A DNA stretch of 64,000 nucleotides from Echinarachnius parma (Eukaryota > Echinodermata > Echinoidea > Clypeasteroida > Echinarachniidae): assembly GCA_037951105.1 (NCBI GenBank), contig JBAMJV010008033.1, positions 34,853 to 98,852 of the forward strand. Reading direction: 5' to 3'. The first letter of the stretch is position 1. Each line of letters starts with the position of its first letter. This document shows positions 23,536 to 35,663 of the stretch, in pieces. Both the position numbers and the translations under genes were made by a program. Below the pieces are notes generated by a model that saw only the letters and a program-made list of their open reading frames with translations, ran no database searches and had not been told where the DNA came from.

Positions 23536-25158
23536 TACTAACAAATGACGGACACACACACACAACTGAAGAGCCAGTGAATTGAACATGTTCCAAACAT
23601 TTAATTTCATTCCTTTATCTTATTCATAGATGTAAAACAAAATATTGATATTACCTTCATTATAAGTAGTAATATCAAGTTCAAGCTAAGAGTATTAAAG
23701 GTATGGTGACAAGAAAACTGCCTCGAAATTGTGTTTTACTGTATCTAAGGTAGATTTTCATGAAGATTACTAATAAAAACATATTTTCCACGTGGGAAAA
23801 CCCGGTAAAATAAAAAAATCAACTTGAAAATTCACTTTTGGAACCCCCGTAAAAAAACCGAGTCCGGGCGAGAAAAAAAAATGACGTCATCTTTGTGACG
23901 TCACATGCAGGCAATCGCAGTTTAGCTCGGTCATAGACGTACACGCTGTGTGCAATACTCACGTTGACAGAGAGATATTATTTCCATTTGTTTCAATATT
24001 TGCCAACATTTGTTTAAGTTTATATCATGGACGATATACACTCAGAGGTGTAGCTGCATCCTGATACAATTCATTTTTTAGCAATTCTTAGGGATTTTCA
24101 GTTAAGCCTCAATTTATAAGCAAAAACGAATTTGTTTTTCTAGCAAGTCATAGGCTCTGCATGTAAATCATGCACGTTACTGCACGTTGCGGTCTGCTTA
24201 CTTTGATAATTCAAATCATGATTTTAGAAAACCATTCCATACAAATAAATCATTTGAAACCTTTAACTGTTCCCATATTTGATTTTTAAAAAACATAAAT
24301 AATCAACAAGTAATGGAACGATCCTCAAAATCCAATACGTCACTGATGCCATACTATACGTTTCTCGTGAAAATCACTGTAGGCCAATCTACTAAGTAAA
24401 ACCATACATGAAATATAAATTATATATTCATTATTTTCTTCCTGTTTGCTCCCTACAAAAATAGACAAGAACATTACAAATAATATCTGCAATATCAACA
24501 ATAAAATTACCTGAAATGTGGTGGTATACTTTGATACAATCTTAAGCAAATTATGACAAAATTGGTAACTCCGCACGTGCCCTCATATACCCCCATTTAT
24601 GGAGCACACGCACTACATAAAGAGACACAAAATGTGAGAGAAAGTAATTTACCTTGTTTACTCCGCACTTCTTAATTAATCAAATGACCCAAAGGGTCCA
24701 GTTTGTACGGGCCAAGAAATCAAATTTTTTGAATACATCCTTGTCATGCTTGTCCGAGCTTTGGTGTATTCGCGATCGATACGGTACAGCAGTTCACATA
24801 GGGTAATTGTGCGCGAACAACAGAGTACAAAGGTCATGAATGTGCGTAAAGCGAGCACACAATCATAGTTTGGCTTCAATGACGTCTCGACATCCGAGCA
24901 GAGGAGTTCATTATGATTAGCATATGTAAACACAAAAACAGGTACTTTTGAAAAACAAATGCAGACTTTATTGGAGGTTATACATTTGAATTTTTTGTGG
25001 AGATCAACCTTTGAGGGTATACAGAACATTTTTTTTTTCCAATTCGTCAATAAAGTCTTCTTTTAACAGTTCTGATAATGCTGATTACTACCACACAATA
25101 CAAGCATTTCTTGTTGCGAGTTCAAAGCTAATTTTGAATAATAAAGAGATAAAAGCTT

Positions 25159-25388
25159 ATGGCCCGTATTCACAAAGGAGGTTTGTAGGAGTTTTGTATA
25201 AACCATGGTTTGACGATGGTTAATACCTCTATGGAATGCTGCTCGCATACCGTAAATAGTAAATCAACATTGTTAACAAGTATGGAGTTTATATTCTCCA
25301 TCAGTTTACAAATGGCATTCCATAGATGTAAACCTTGGTCAAACCATGGTTTGTACAAACCTCCTACAAACCTCTACGGGCCATTAAT
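25159..25388. mobile_element. Palindromic MITE (GGCCCGTATTCACAAAGG)
   Basis: ATGGCCCGTATTCACAAAGG with AGGTTTGTAGGAG on the left pairs with CTCCTACAAACCTCTACGGG on the right, and AACCATGGTTTGAC with GTCAAACCATGGTTTG inside. It gives several overlapping open frames on both strands that are by-products of the palindrome. Confidence 0.85.
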
Positions 25389-25779
25389 TCTATAATCTCC
25401 AATTACAGATTCTTCAAGACATTTTTTGTCTGAAGCAGAAATGTTTTGGGGTTGTCGGTCTGTCCGTCCATCCCATTTTCATTCTTGCGATATCTTGAGA
25501 ACCGGTTGACAGATCAATTTGAAACTTGTTATGAGTGCACATATCAGGGTGACAATGCTCTGGTTATATTTTGGGGTAGGGAGGTTAAAGGTCAAGGTCA
25601 CAGGCCTCGTTATACATTTAAAAATAGCTTGTAATCGCAATATCTCAAGAACGGCTGACAAAATACCATCAAAATTTGTACTGTATGTATGTATCTTAGG
25701 GAGCTATTGAACTAGACAAAAATCAAATTGTGTTACAACATGAATCAATACAACATTAGTCCCATGAGTTTTCATCTGC

Positions 25780-26342
25780 TTCAAGCTTCCCAAAAGATGG
25801 TCTTATCCTTATCCTTGGGCCAATGAGAATGCGCCAGCGAGTCAAGGGCATCCATCTGGGTGATTGGAATGGAACCAACACAGTTTGGTCATGTAGAGCA
25901 GTTTTCTTCATCAATATTTGTTACAATACAAATCAATAACAAAATTAGTCTTGTGTGTTTTCAACAAATTTGAGCTTCCCGAAAGATGGTCTAGTCCTCA
26001 ATTCAACTGATCCATGAGCAAAGGGGCATGAGTCAGCTAGTCTAGGGCATCCATCTGGGTGATTGGAATGGAACCAACACAGTTTGGTCATGTAGAGCAG
26101 TTTTCTTCATCAATATTTGTTACAATACAAATCAATAACAAAATTAGTCTTGTGTGTTTTCAACAAATTTGAGCTTCCCGAAAGATGGTCTAGTCCTCAA
26201 TTCAACTGATCCATGAGCAAAGGGGCATGAGTCAGCTAGTCTAGGGCATCCATCTGGGTGATTGGAATGGAACCAACACAGTTTGGTCATGTAGAGCAGT
26301 TTTCTTCATCAATATTTGTTACAATACAAATCAATAACAAAA
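25780..26342 (-). repeat. 199-bp tandem array of the TRMT44 zinc-finger exon end
   Basis: The anchor GGCATCCATCTGGGTGATT recurs at about 25848, 26047, 26246 and 26445, exactly 199 bp apart. The last of these is the genuine TRMT44 coding copy. The three downstream copies each still read, on the - strand, through CWFHSNHPDGCPRLAD and SCPFAHG to FVENTQD and a stop codon, except the outermost, which is more diverged. The two middle copies look identical. Upstream of the finger each copy has unrelated sequence and no strong acceptor, so they are probably not separate exons. Confidence 0.9.
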
Positions 26343-26976
26343 TTAGTCTTGTGTGTTTTCAACAAATTTGAGCTTCCCGAAAGATGGTCTAGTCCTCAAT
26401 TCAACTGGTCCATGGGCAAAGGGGCATGCGTCAGCCAGTCTAGGGCATCCATCTGGGTGATTTGAATAGAACCAGCACAGCTTGGTCTTGTAGAGAAGTT
26501 TCCTCTCTTTTTCTCTTTTCTCGAGTTCTTGAGCATTTGTCTTCCGACCGTTTCTTCCTAGCGTTTCCCTTCCTTGGCCGCTAGTACTTGTTTCTGCGGG
26601 CGACAGATCCCAGTCTTTCAGTTCCACCTGGTTTCCCAGGACTGTTAAGTAAACAAATCAGTAAAACATATTTTGATTACATTTCTAGTAATTATCAAAT
26701 AACAATACATGCAGTTTGAACAACTCATTTTGTTTCAGTAAAGTTTCATCATCACCATCATCATCGTCTCCACCACCACCACCACTACCAGCATCATCAC
26801 GATGTCATTGCCGACTTCATAATCGTCATTGTTTTTGTCATCATTGTCATCATCAAAATCATCACCACCATTGCCATCATCAACAATGTCATCATCGTCT
26901 TCGTCACCTTCATCATCCTTGTCTTTGTTGTCATCATAATCACCATGATCATCATCATAATCATCATCATCCTTAC

Positions 26977-27014
<38 letters not shown>

Positions 27015-30000
27015 ATATATCATCATCAATTTATCATCATCATCATCGTCATTATCACCATAATTATCATTATTGTTACAACCAACATTATCATCGTTGT
27101 CTACACTCCCACCACTACCATCATCATTATATCACCATCATGAATGTCGCCGTCGTCGTCGTCATCATCATTGTCGTCATCATTCTCATTGTCATCATCG
27201 TCATACTTACTCTGGAAGACCTGGTTGTGGTTCTTGAGGAGTGTCTTCAGACCACCGCACTCACTCTTCAGTTTCTTGAGGGTCTCCTTATCAAACAGCT
27301 TGGCTGCCTCACCTACTGTTACAGAACCTGTGGGGAAGATGTTACAATAATCATTGCTTGTGTTACAACATAATAATTTGATAATATTAGGATATATATA
27401 ATATTTATACAGCACTTAAAGGGGTAGTACAAATTTTGGTCAAACTAAATGTAACCAAAACTTGCACCATATCATTACAAACTATTATTTATAATTCCAC
27501 CATGCACGAAAGGTTAAAAAAACTGAAAAAACGGCTTAGTTAAAATTATGTTTTCATTCAAAAAGCAGCCATTAAAACACAAGAGGGCGCTCTCTAAAAA
27601 CATTGGTTTCAACCATTTCTTATATAAAATTGTGAATGAGACGATTTGTTAAAATGATGATTCAATAGAGAGATCATTAAAAACTATTTAAAAACCTCAG
27701 GTATAAAAAAGTGTAAGCATTATATCAATTTTTTTTTCAAACTGGTGAATAAATGTTGGATCCTATATTTATTCATTCATTGATATTTCCGCTCTTTCTG
27801 AACCAATTTTGATCAAATAAAGTTCAAAATCACATGCTATTCCAAATAGAACACTTAGTTTTCCATTACCTCACAAATTCATTATTTCTTGAAGCACCCC
27901 CTATACTAGCCTTTAACAAGGCTTCGTGTCTCAAGCAAGCAATGGCTGCACTGCATGCAGGATCAGGAACGACGGAACGCCTGATGGAGGCTATCTGGCG
28001 AGTGGTGAATTCACGTGCGATCCCCTCGCCTTTACGCATCTAGTGGCTCATGAATATGCATAAGCTTGATTTAATGAATTATGCATAGTTTTGTGATATT
28101 TACTGCACTGAGCACACGTCTTTCTGTCTCTCCAATTTAAATACAGTACATGTATGTACAGTCACACGTCTCTATGCCTCTCCCATTTAAATATGAACGT
28201 GTACGTCCGCATACACGCACGGTACATAGCATTGTATACACAAACATCCCTATGTAAGCTGTGTGTGTATATGCAGTGTTTCTGTGTGTGGCCTCGGGAT
28301 GTGTGTGTGTGTGTGTGTGGACGTGTTGCATTGCATCTGACCTTTGTATCGCTTCAGCGTGTAGCGTCGCTTCAGCGTGTAGCGTCGCTTCACTGTACGT
28401 GTGTTTGTGTGGTAATACTTTGTGTCTTGCGTTGGGGAATGATGCATAATGCATGAGCACATGATAACCCGGCTTCCTGACTGGGTTCTACCTGTAGGTA
28501 GAGGAATTCAATACTTAACAAAAGAAATTAATCGGAGAGCAATCCAGATGAGAAGAGGCTGTCTCAGCAAATGATTGTGCAGGGTAGTCGCGCTGTCCAG
28601 TCGTTCCTGCATAATGCATACTATACCGTGCATTTAACTCAGCTCAGACGAGACATACCTTGTCAAGAGGCTACCCCTATACCAAAACTGAACTATCCCT
28701 TTAATGCAACACTTTCTAAGCACTGTGTAAACTGAAGTACCTTTCCCCTGGTCACTGGGATCCATTTAAGCCAACATGTGACAGTGTGAAATTTAAACTC
28801 CCTAGGGAGCATACAACCAAAGAGCTGCCTGAAGGACACACATGCCGCAGATGCGCATCAAACCTCCCCAACTCTTGCATTAGAGAGACGAAGACCTAAA
28901 CAAAATCTACCATGACACTCCCGCAAAAGCAACCTGAATAGACAAGGGCATGGTGCATTAAACTCGAAATGTGATCAATTGCAACTTAAAGGTAAATGTG
29001 CACATCGTGTGCCTTCTAAACTCCCTAGGGAGCATACTAGCCACATGTTGCTGATGAATAAAATTACACATTTAAAAGATAAGAAAAAATGAATAAATGA
29101 GTGATTGCTTACTAACCTCCTCTCCTCCAAAGCTTGGCAGACTTTGCACTCCTCCCACGGGCATCCTCATCTTCTTTCTCCTCCTCTTGTCCAGATCTCC
29201 TCACCCCTCCTGCCTCCAGTATTGCCCAGGCAACATCCAGGGTGATGCGATCTTCAAAAGATAATGAAAATGAATGAATTAAAGTATCATGCATTATGGC
29301 ACTGCTCCAAATTAGCACAGGCCCGCTGACCCAGGTCCACTAAAAATTATTAGCTTCAGGCCACCAATTTCATTGATGCTAAATTCTACTGGCCTGATTG
29401 GACAATTCAATTTGACAGAATTGTTAACGTTCTTTCTGTTTGGGGCCCGCCACCAGATATAAGTTTTTTGGTCCACTAGAATATTGATTTTTACTTCCTG
29501 ACTGGGCAACAAGGCCAAAAGGTTGATTTCTAGCACTGCTTTTGGTTTAACATTTCAGGAAATTTCGCAAATAAAATTAACATATTGCACCAACAAGAAG
29601 GGCAAATGTGGAAATGGATGATTAGTATCGACCCTTTGAGTGTCATAGTTGACTCTAGTCACAATACTCGTAAAATCAGATTGAATTACATACGTTTTTT
29701 TAATGCACACATCAGATAAATGTGGATGGAATGGTATATGCAACAACCCAGTTCCTTTAAAACACAAGCTAACCTTGGAGGGATCGCTCCACGAGGCTGC
29801 AGTTCCGCACCCTCTCCTCCACGTCTCTTGGCTTGAAGCTCGGCGCCAGGTTGCTTCCAGTTGTCGATGCAACCAGCGACTCACCCGCTGATTTGCCCGC
29901 ACGCGCATCCTCACTAGGCTCACAGTGAGAAGTTCTAGAACAATCCATTTGCTCCGATTTTGACCCGGATTCAACGGTCAGCTCTAGTGTCGCCCCTTCT

Positions 30001-33000
30001 AAAGTCACAGTGCTACCCTGTTCGGCCTCTACATGTGTGCGCCCACTGCCAGTAGTTCTACAATCATCTATTTTCGAGGAATATGCCATCTCCGTGGAAA
30101 CCGCATCCTGAGCATGTGCCTTTGTGTTTGACTCGACGATGAGTGGTTGGGGTGGAGGAGTAGGAGGTGGAGAATCTGCATCATCTATGCTAATGAGAAG
30201 ACTGTGCGAGGCTCCATCATCTTTGGTGGACGATTGTTGTTCACTATTATTGCTCCCTCTTGCTTTCTTGCATCGCGCAGTCACGTAACTTCTGATTCGT
30301 TCGAGCACTCTCGTCTGATCCTCCTCAGGGTACGTTCTCTGCCTTCCAACGTGGCAAACCTGCATGAAATCAAATATCATTATCAGATCAATATCCTTTA
30401 TTTTAGATGGATCTAGTAACATTGTCAAATTCGACACAACATACTTAGGACTCTATAGCAGTTATCACACACCTTGCTGTATTCGTATTACCAATATTAC
30501 CAACAGGTTTTAGTTTTTACAAATTTCTCTTTCGTAATAAAGATATTTATTATTGAAGTGTTCAGATTTGAAAGTCACTGTGGGAGACTTCTGTGTAAAA
30601 AGTTAGTGCAATGTGTTAGCAAATATAACTTTGCATTTAAGCTCATTACTTGGTCGAAAGACATTCATTTACCATGAAATAATGAGATTGTAGTTTATGT
30701 TTTATTTTTGTTTGGAACTTATAAAGAATCCGTATAATACAATATTATTCAAATACACAAGTCTCCCCGATACATTTTAAAAATTGTATTGATCCAATAG
30801 TGCAATGTGTTAGCAAATATAACTTTGCATTTCGGCTCATTACTTGGTCGAAAGACATTCATTTAACATGGGATATTAAATGAGGTTGTAGTTTATGTTT
30901 TATTTTTGTTTGGAACTTATAAAGAATCCATATATTATTGAAATACACAAGTCTCTCCATAACATTTACAAAATTGTTATTGGTCTAAGAATAGTATTCA
31001 TGAAAATAACACAAAATTTCAGAAATCCTACCCTTTTTGTTGACGGTATTCTCATCCTGTCTTCTCCCACTTCGAATCCACATGTCTCCCCGACGTCTTT
31101 CACAAAGTTGAGGTAGGTCCGATACTGACTCTCCCCCGATTTCCTCTGCCCAAACTTGCGGTCAAAGTCGTGGAAGCAGCATGGCAGAACGAAGTACCGA
31201 GTCTTGAAAGAGGATCTACATAAAGCGAAAGTAGCAATTTATTTCATTATAACTGTTTTAGTTTCTATATCTTGAAAAGTGTTTATTGAGAAGACACCTT
31301 TGGCCTATATTGTGGTCAAAGTCATGGAAGCAGCATGGTGCAACAGAGAAGCGAGTCCTGAATCCAAATCTGAATAAAGAAAAAGAAAACAAAATTTAAT
31401 CATAGGTTCCTATTTTTTTATCATGATTTACATGGATGCACAAAGAAAAGACCATCAAAATTATATGTTTTGCACTCTCAACACATGAAGTCATGAAGAT
31501 ATGAAAGAAGCATGGTAGGAAAAAGAAGCGAGTCTACAATCTCTACATGCATAAAATAAAAGAAAGATTAGTTAATGAGTTGTGATTTAAATTTAATACA
31601 GACAACTATTAATCTTTACCTGGCAGCCATAACAGGTGTGAATGCATGGTGTGAAACCGTCCAGGTACATTGTAGTTGCAAATATACCCATTATAAGCCT
31701 CCTTACAGATCTCCGTGGAAGAAAGTTACCCCAAAGTAGAGCACAAACAGAAGTAGCATTCAATAATGTAATTCAATATCTTTAGTGATTGTATGTTTCT
31801 GAGAGTTCTTTTCTTACCTGGCAGCCATGACAGGAATCCACGGCGTGAGCTCGTCAGAATGGTTGCCAATCAGCCAATCATAGTCCTCGTAAGAAGTCTC
31901 CATGGATGGGATGATGGTACCCTCTTCCAGATTAGTCTCAGGACCGTAGAGATCCCAAATCTTCCGCCGTCGCAGGTCGATGCCCTTTCCGGGGTACTGG
32001 CAAAATTTAGATTGGACGAATTTCAAACCAAAGTTCACAATATAAGTTCAGAAACAACAATGCTGCTAATTAGAACATAGAACAAATGACATGATTCTTT
32101 GGAAGTTCAACTCATCAGAATAATTCTGTTTAATAGTTAAAGAAAATGATGCCTCCAGAGAAATGCTATCAGAATCTGAACATTAAAACTTGGATTTTAA
32201 ATGAATACATAAATAAGTACTTTTGTTACAATGAATAATGACGTTGACAGAAGTAACACCATCCTCACCCCTTCGCTGTTCAAAATGTGCACAAGGAGAC
32301 CATTCCCACACCCCAGGTCCACAAACGACTGCTTCCTCTCATCACCATGGTTACCAGATGCCTTCCTCTCCTCCTCAAAGAGCAGCAGGAGGTAGGTTGC
32401 TATGGCAACATCCTCGTACACAAACTTCTTGGGGTCCGTGTTCTCTGGCCACATCTGGACACAAAAGAGAAGAAATTCAGACATGACAATATTTGGTATA
32501 ATTATGATGCACTTCAGGGATAAAAATATTGAAACACGTACAAGCTGCTCTGCATTAGGCACTAGATAAAAATATTATTATTATTATTATCATTATTACA
32601 ATTATTACTATTATAATAATTACTAGTATTATTATTTCTCATGATTTTTCTCATCAAATGAAAACTAATGATTTTTCCAATAAGTTTTAAGTTATTAAAC
32701 ATACATTACAAAAATTATCAAAATTAGTGGCCTGCAGGGCCAATACAAATTTGCTTTAGGCCACCTAATTTCATTGATTCTCGATCCCACTGGCCCGAAT
32801 GGGCAAACCAAATATGACAGAATTTGTTGTTCAAATTAATTTTTTGGTTTTGGCCAGGAGAATGTGAGCAATTTAATTTTGACTTGCCCGACTGGGCCAC
32901 AAAAAGTTAAAGGGGACCACCAGGCAAAGAACAACACATTAATATGTTATGGTACTGTTTTGTGATATCAAATAGATACCCAACATTTTGCAAAGGGTTG

Positions 33001-35406
33001 TGTAATTCATAAACAAAGCAATTAATTTCCACCATTTACGGAACCACTACTATTTCTTGGTTTCATAGTTACCGGCCAACCATTTGCGAGTGCGCCAATG
33101 CTATTCACGCGTACGTTTGTAGACAATAGTTTGTAGACAACACATTAGTCTTCGCAATTCAGACCGCATGAACGCATGATTTAGAATGGTGATGCGTTTT
33201 CCAATTACATATTTTTTTTCTGGAAACATATTTGTGTGTACTTGTTGATGGAATGGAATACTAAAGATGCTACCTTTCTATAATAAGAATATTATTTTTG
33301 GGTGGTGGTACCCTTTAATTTCTAGCATTGCATTACCTTCACAAATTTGTAGCCGTATTTCTGCTTCATCTCCTGGTAGAGCTCCGTGTATCTCTCCATG
33401 GGAACCAGCGACTTCTGCCGCAACACATCCTCCTGGGATGGCTCGCTTTCAACGGCCCACTTGGCAATCTTCCCGAGGAGGGTCTCTTTCAGCCATTTAA
33501 CTGATGGGACTGATTTGTGTAGCGATGATGATGATGCTGATGATGAGGAAGAGACCGTGGATGACGTGGACAATGAATGGAGCAACGACGGAGGTGACTC
33601 GTATGATGACATCGAGGAAGATTGCGATGATGACGCAGACGAAGATGGAGACGGGCGGATAGACAGGTAGTCTTCACTGACAGAGAGGATGATTCTGCAG
33701 AAGGTGCAATAGGAGAAAATGTAATAAAAAGTTATTCATCCATAGGATAATCAGGCATTGTCTACCAAAGCGTGCCAACGATATGCGCATGCATGACCAA
33801 AAAGAATGGATATCTTGTCATGCATGCGCATGTTGCGGGTACACTTTGGTAGAGAATGCCAATAATATTAATTTATAAAAAAGATTAACCCTTTCACTTG
33901 GGAACCTGGTGTAGCATATATTAACTCTATGGGAAATGCATCTCAAAGGCGAGGGGGTTTACATTTCAAATAATGATAAAGGTAATGTAACATACAATTG
34001 TAATTCTGTTTCAAATAATATTCTGAATCGATGATCATCAAATGCGAAAATAAAAGTTAGACAGATTATCTATCTAGAAAAAGCCGGCATTCTCTACTAA
34101 GACGTGCCCATGATTCAGTTTATATTTTGTAATTTGATATGATTGTAAACTCTTGCTTGCAAGTCTTTCTCAAACTCTCATTCGTTAAAGTGATCCTTTT
34201 CATACTTACTTATTGTGCAAGAAAGAGAATTTGTACGAGGGCAGAATGATCTTGGTTGAGAGGCCAGTTTCTTCTCCGCTCCCATCTGCCTTGGGGATCA
34301 GTAACATGAATGTTGCTTCTTTGCTGATGTGATCTGTCAGGAACATAATAAGCAATATAATCATATTCACATTAAACTTCAGTCCATTCCAATTTTAGAG
34401 ACTAGCTGTACCGCTGTAATTACATTTAGAAAATTTAAGATTTATAGTCTACTACAACTCTGAGTAAAGAGTCTCAATAACACAACAGTTTGGATTTGAA
34501 TATCTGTCATCTATCTCCATCATTAAACAAATGTACAATTATAATACAAAGCTTCAATTATGTATTGGTCATTAACATTTTCTAATGTAAATGTGCAGGT
34601 TAAACTAAAATATAGGCATTTCTAACACGTTCAATTGTAATGATGGCAGTTAAATATGAACATCAGTGTTGAGTTAGGTTACTACCTCTGCAAGTCAAGG
34701 CTCTTACTGCATAAGCTAGGTTATATTTTTAAAGTTATGTTCAAGATTTTACAAAGTATCATTAATATAGTTTTCAATTCATCAACATACCAAATAATCC
34801 AATTTCATACAAGTTTGCACATCCAGCACCCTTTTGCAACAGCTTTCTTACGCATACTTCACACATCTCAGTTTTGTTCTTGTCTGTCACTGTGTCTGCA
34901 ATCTCACTTCCTGTTCTTTGACTAGAAATAGAATCACATTCCGAAGATTTAATGATATCGACTTCATTTTGAATTTGATTTCGTTCCGAACTGTCTATAT
35001 TTTTCTTTGAATTTCTTTCACTGTTTAGCAATGAAACATGTTGATCAAGGCATTCCTTGATAGATGTTGTAGTTCTAGAGTTGTCGTCAAGATCTGCAAA
35101 GTCAATGAGGGTCATATCTTCAAGAACGGAATGCAGCCATCGCCACGCGTTTTCGCTGCCAGATGAGGCAGCACCGCTAGCGAAGGCTACACCATTATCA
35201 CCAACCGCCTCCGCCGAAGGTTCGGGCGGGCCACAAGTCACAGGCCCGCTCGCGAATGGAATGCTGTGCTCCTGAATGGCTGCCGAAAGTCGACGATTCA
35301 CGACGTGCGGCTTCAGCCACCAGATGTCCAGCGCTCTCCAAAAGGAAGATTCATCAGCATTGTCATTTACTCCGTGTGAACCAATTTCCTCCCATGACAC
35401 TTCCAT
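26343..35406 (-). CDS. TRMT44: tRNA (uracil-2'-O-)-methyltransferase TRMT44, 10 exons
   Basis: TRM44 family enzymes 2'-O-methylate uridine 44 in the variable arm of serine tRNAs, using S-adenosylmethionine, in the cytoplasm. Exons in gene order: 35406-34791, 34333-34210, 33694-33337, 32454-32269, 31996-31818, 31215-31032, 30359-29774, 29251-29117, 27327-27211 and 26641-26343. All junctions are GT-AG and in phase, giving 927 residues (human about 757). The methyltransferase core includes KFVYEDVAIATYLLLLF, the SAM motif DLGCGNGLLVHIL (412 on), DWLIGNHSDELTPWIPV and RYFVLPCCFHDF. A CCCH finger, C-x9-C-x6-C-x3-H (884-905), is near the C terminus, as in animal orthologues. Extra length comes from a Ser-rich stretch in exon 3 and a low-complexity acidic, Pro- and Ser-rich exon 7. 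Start: first ATG of a long first exon facing the shared promoter. Confidence 0.94.
26748..27200. repeat. (CAT)n-rich microsatellite block
   Basis: About 450 bp of imperfect CAT/CAC/CGT repeats in the last intron of TRMT44, ending 10 bp after the donor of the exon 27327-27211. All the His-, Ile-, Met- and Ser-rich open frames here are repeat artefacts. Confidence 0.92.
27416..28704. mobile_element. 1.3-kb TTAA-flanked element, family C
   Basis: The left end TTAAAGGGGTAGTACAAATT with TTGGT and the right end ACCAAAACTGAACTATCCCT with TTAA are inverted repeats of about 24 bp. It lies in a TRMT44 intron and contains a TG/CA stretch (28260-28330) but no recognisable protein. Part of the left end (CACAAGAGGGCGCTCTCTAA) recurs at 60344-60620 and, inverted, at about 95-341. 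Confidence 0.75.
28815..28935 (-). mobile_element. Degraded SINE fragment
   Basis: CTGCCTGAAGGACACACATG and ACCATGACACTCCC match, with changes, parts of the tRNA-derived SINE at 43378-43648 (CTTGCTGAAGGACACACC, ACCACGACACTCCC). The duplicated flank AAACTCCCTAGGGAGCATAC occurs at 28796 and 29020. Confidence 0.5.
30406..30980. repeat. Family A MITE remnant with 192-bp tandem duplication
   Basis: From 30406 (GGATCTAGTAACATTGTC) the sequence is a decayed family A element. From 30605 to about 30790 it is followed by a second copy starting 30797 (TAGTGCAATGTGTTAGCAAA), giving a period of about 192 bp. It lies in a TRMT44 intron and has no coding potential. Confidence 0.75.
31300..31378 (-). pseudogene. 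Partial copy of TRMT44 exon 6 (first)
   Basis: On the - strand, CCATGCTGCTTCCATGACTT and the acceptor-like TTTATTCAG repeat the first half of the exon at 31215-31032 (CCATGCTGCTTCCACGACTT). The frame is broken and there is no donor. It lies 154 bp upstream, in gene sense, of the true exon. Confidence 0.85.
31480..31550 (-). pseudogene. Partial copy of TRMT44 exon 6 (second, more decayed)
   Basis: On the - strand, GACTCGCTTCTTTTTCCTAC and CCATGCTTCTTTCATATC align with the first half of the same exon, with deletions. It lies about 180 bp from the previous copy. Confidence 0.7.
31612..31668 (-). pseudogene. Partial copy of the 3' end of TRMT44 exon 5
   Basis: On the - strand, CACCTGTTATGGCTGCCAGG with a GTAAAG donor repeats the end of the exon at 31996-31818 (CCTGTCATGGCTGCCAG/GTAAGA). 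The anchor TGGCAGCCAT is at 31621 and 31819, 198 bp apart. Confidence 0.8.
32907..33318. mobile_element. TTAA-flanked MITE, family D, copy 1
   Basis: The ends are TTAAAGGGGACCACCAGGCA and GGGTGGTGGTACCCTTTAA. It is 412 bp, and a second copy in the other orientation lies at 56614-57048. Its edge lies 18 bp from the donor of TRMT44 exon 3 (33337), so it is right at a splice site. Confidence 0.85.
33750..33862. repeat. Imperfect palindrome, GGCATTGTCTACCAAAG
   Basis: GGCATTGTCTACCAAAGCGTG is mirrored by TTTGGTAGAGAATGCC, and ATGCGCATGCATGAC by GTCATGCATGCGCAT. A related half (GGCATTCTCTACTAAGACGTG) lies at 34086. It is a probable small MITE in a TRMT44 intron. Confidence 0.6.
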
Positions 35407-35663
35407 GATTTAGTGGTCAATAAGAGACATTAACTTCAGAATTCTTCGTCATCACAAAATTCGCAACAGGGAAGCATGTGAACATGTTATAGCATACGTA
35501 ACGTACACAAGTACATAGTCACGTGACACACGAGGGTCACCTGACAGTTCTTAAATTATAAGCGCTCGTAGTTCAAAACAAATGGATGCTCGCTCTCAGC
35601 GTCTTTTGCTCTTGATTATTTGACAATTTTTAACGTCGAAGGACTCTCAAAAGGTGATTGAAA
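35407..35663. promoter_or_regulatory. Bidirectional promoter with GTCACGTGAC
   Basis: The start codons of TRMT44 (-) and the membrane protein (+) are 257 bp apart, head to head. The gap contains GTCACGTGAC at 35518-35527, a perfect palindrome that matches the USF/TFE-type E-box and the CLEAR consensus, followed by GGGTCACCTGACAG. No TATA box is obvious. Shared regulation is inferred from layout only. Confidence 0.6.

Larger units (their letters stand above)
22882..25779. other. Convergent intergenic region, repeats only
   Basis: No gene is visible between the septin and TRMT44 3' ends. Contents: a Tigger-like MITE (22998-23535), a TTAAAGGTATGG-starting stretch of unknown type (from about 23695), a palindromic MITE (25159-25388) and a TCTGTCCGTCCAT-type repeat at 25455-25660. 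A TATGACGTCAT-like motif (AATGACGTCATCTTTGTGAC) at about 23879 resembles a CRE site but lies inside repeat-like DNA. Confidence 0.55.

Noticed and set aside
26716-27373. His/Ser-rich 115- and 142-residue frames
   Set aside because: CAT repeat block inside a TRMT44 intron; the real exon is on the other strand.
32238-33670. Several + strand frames of 70-95 residues
   Set aside because: Antisense shadows of TRMT44 exons.
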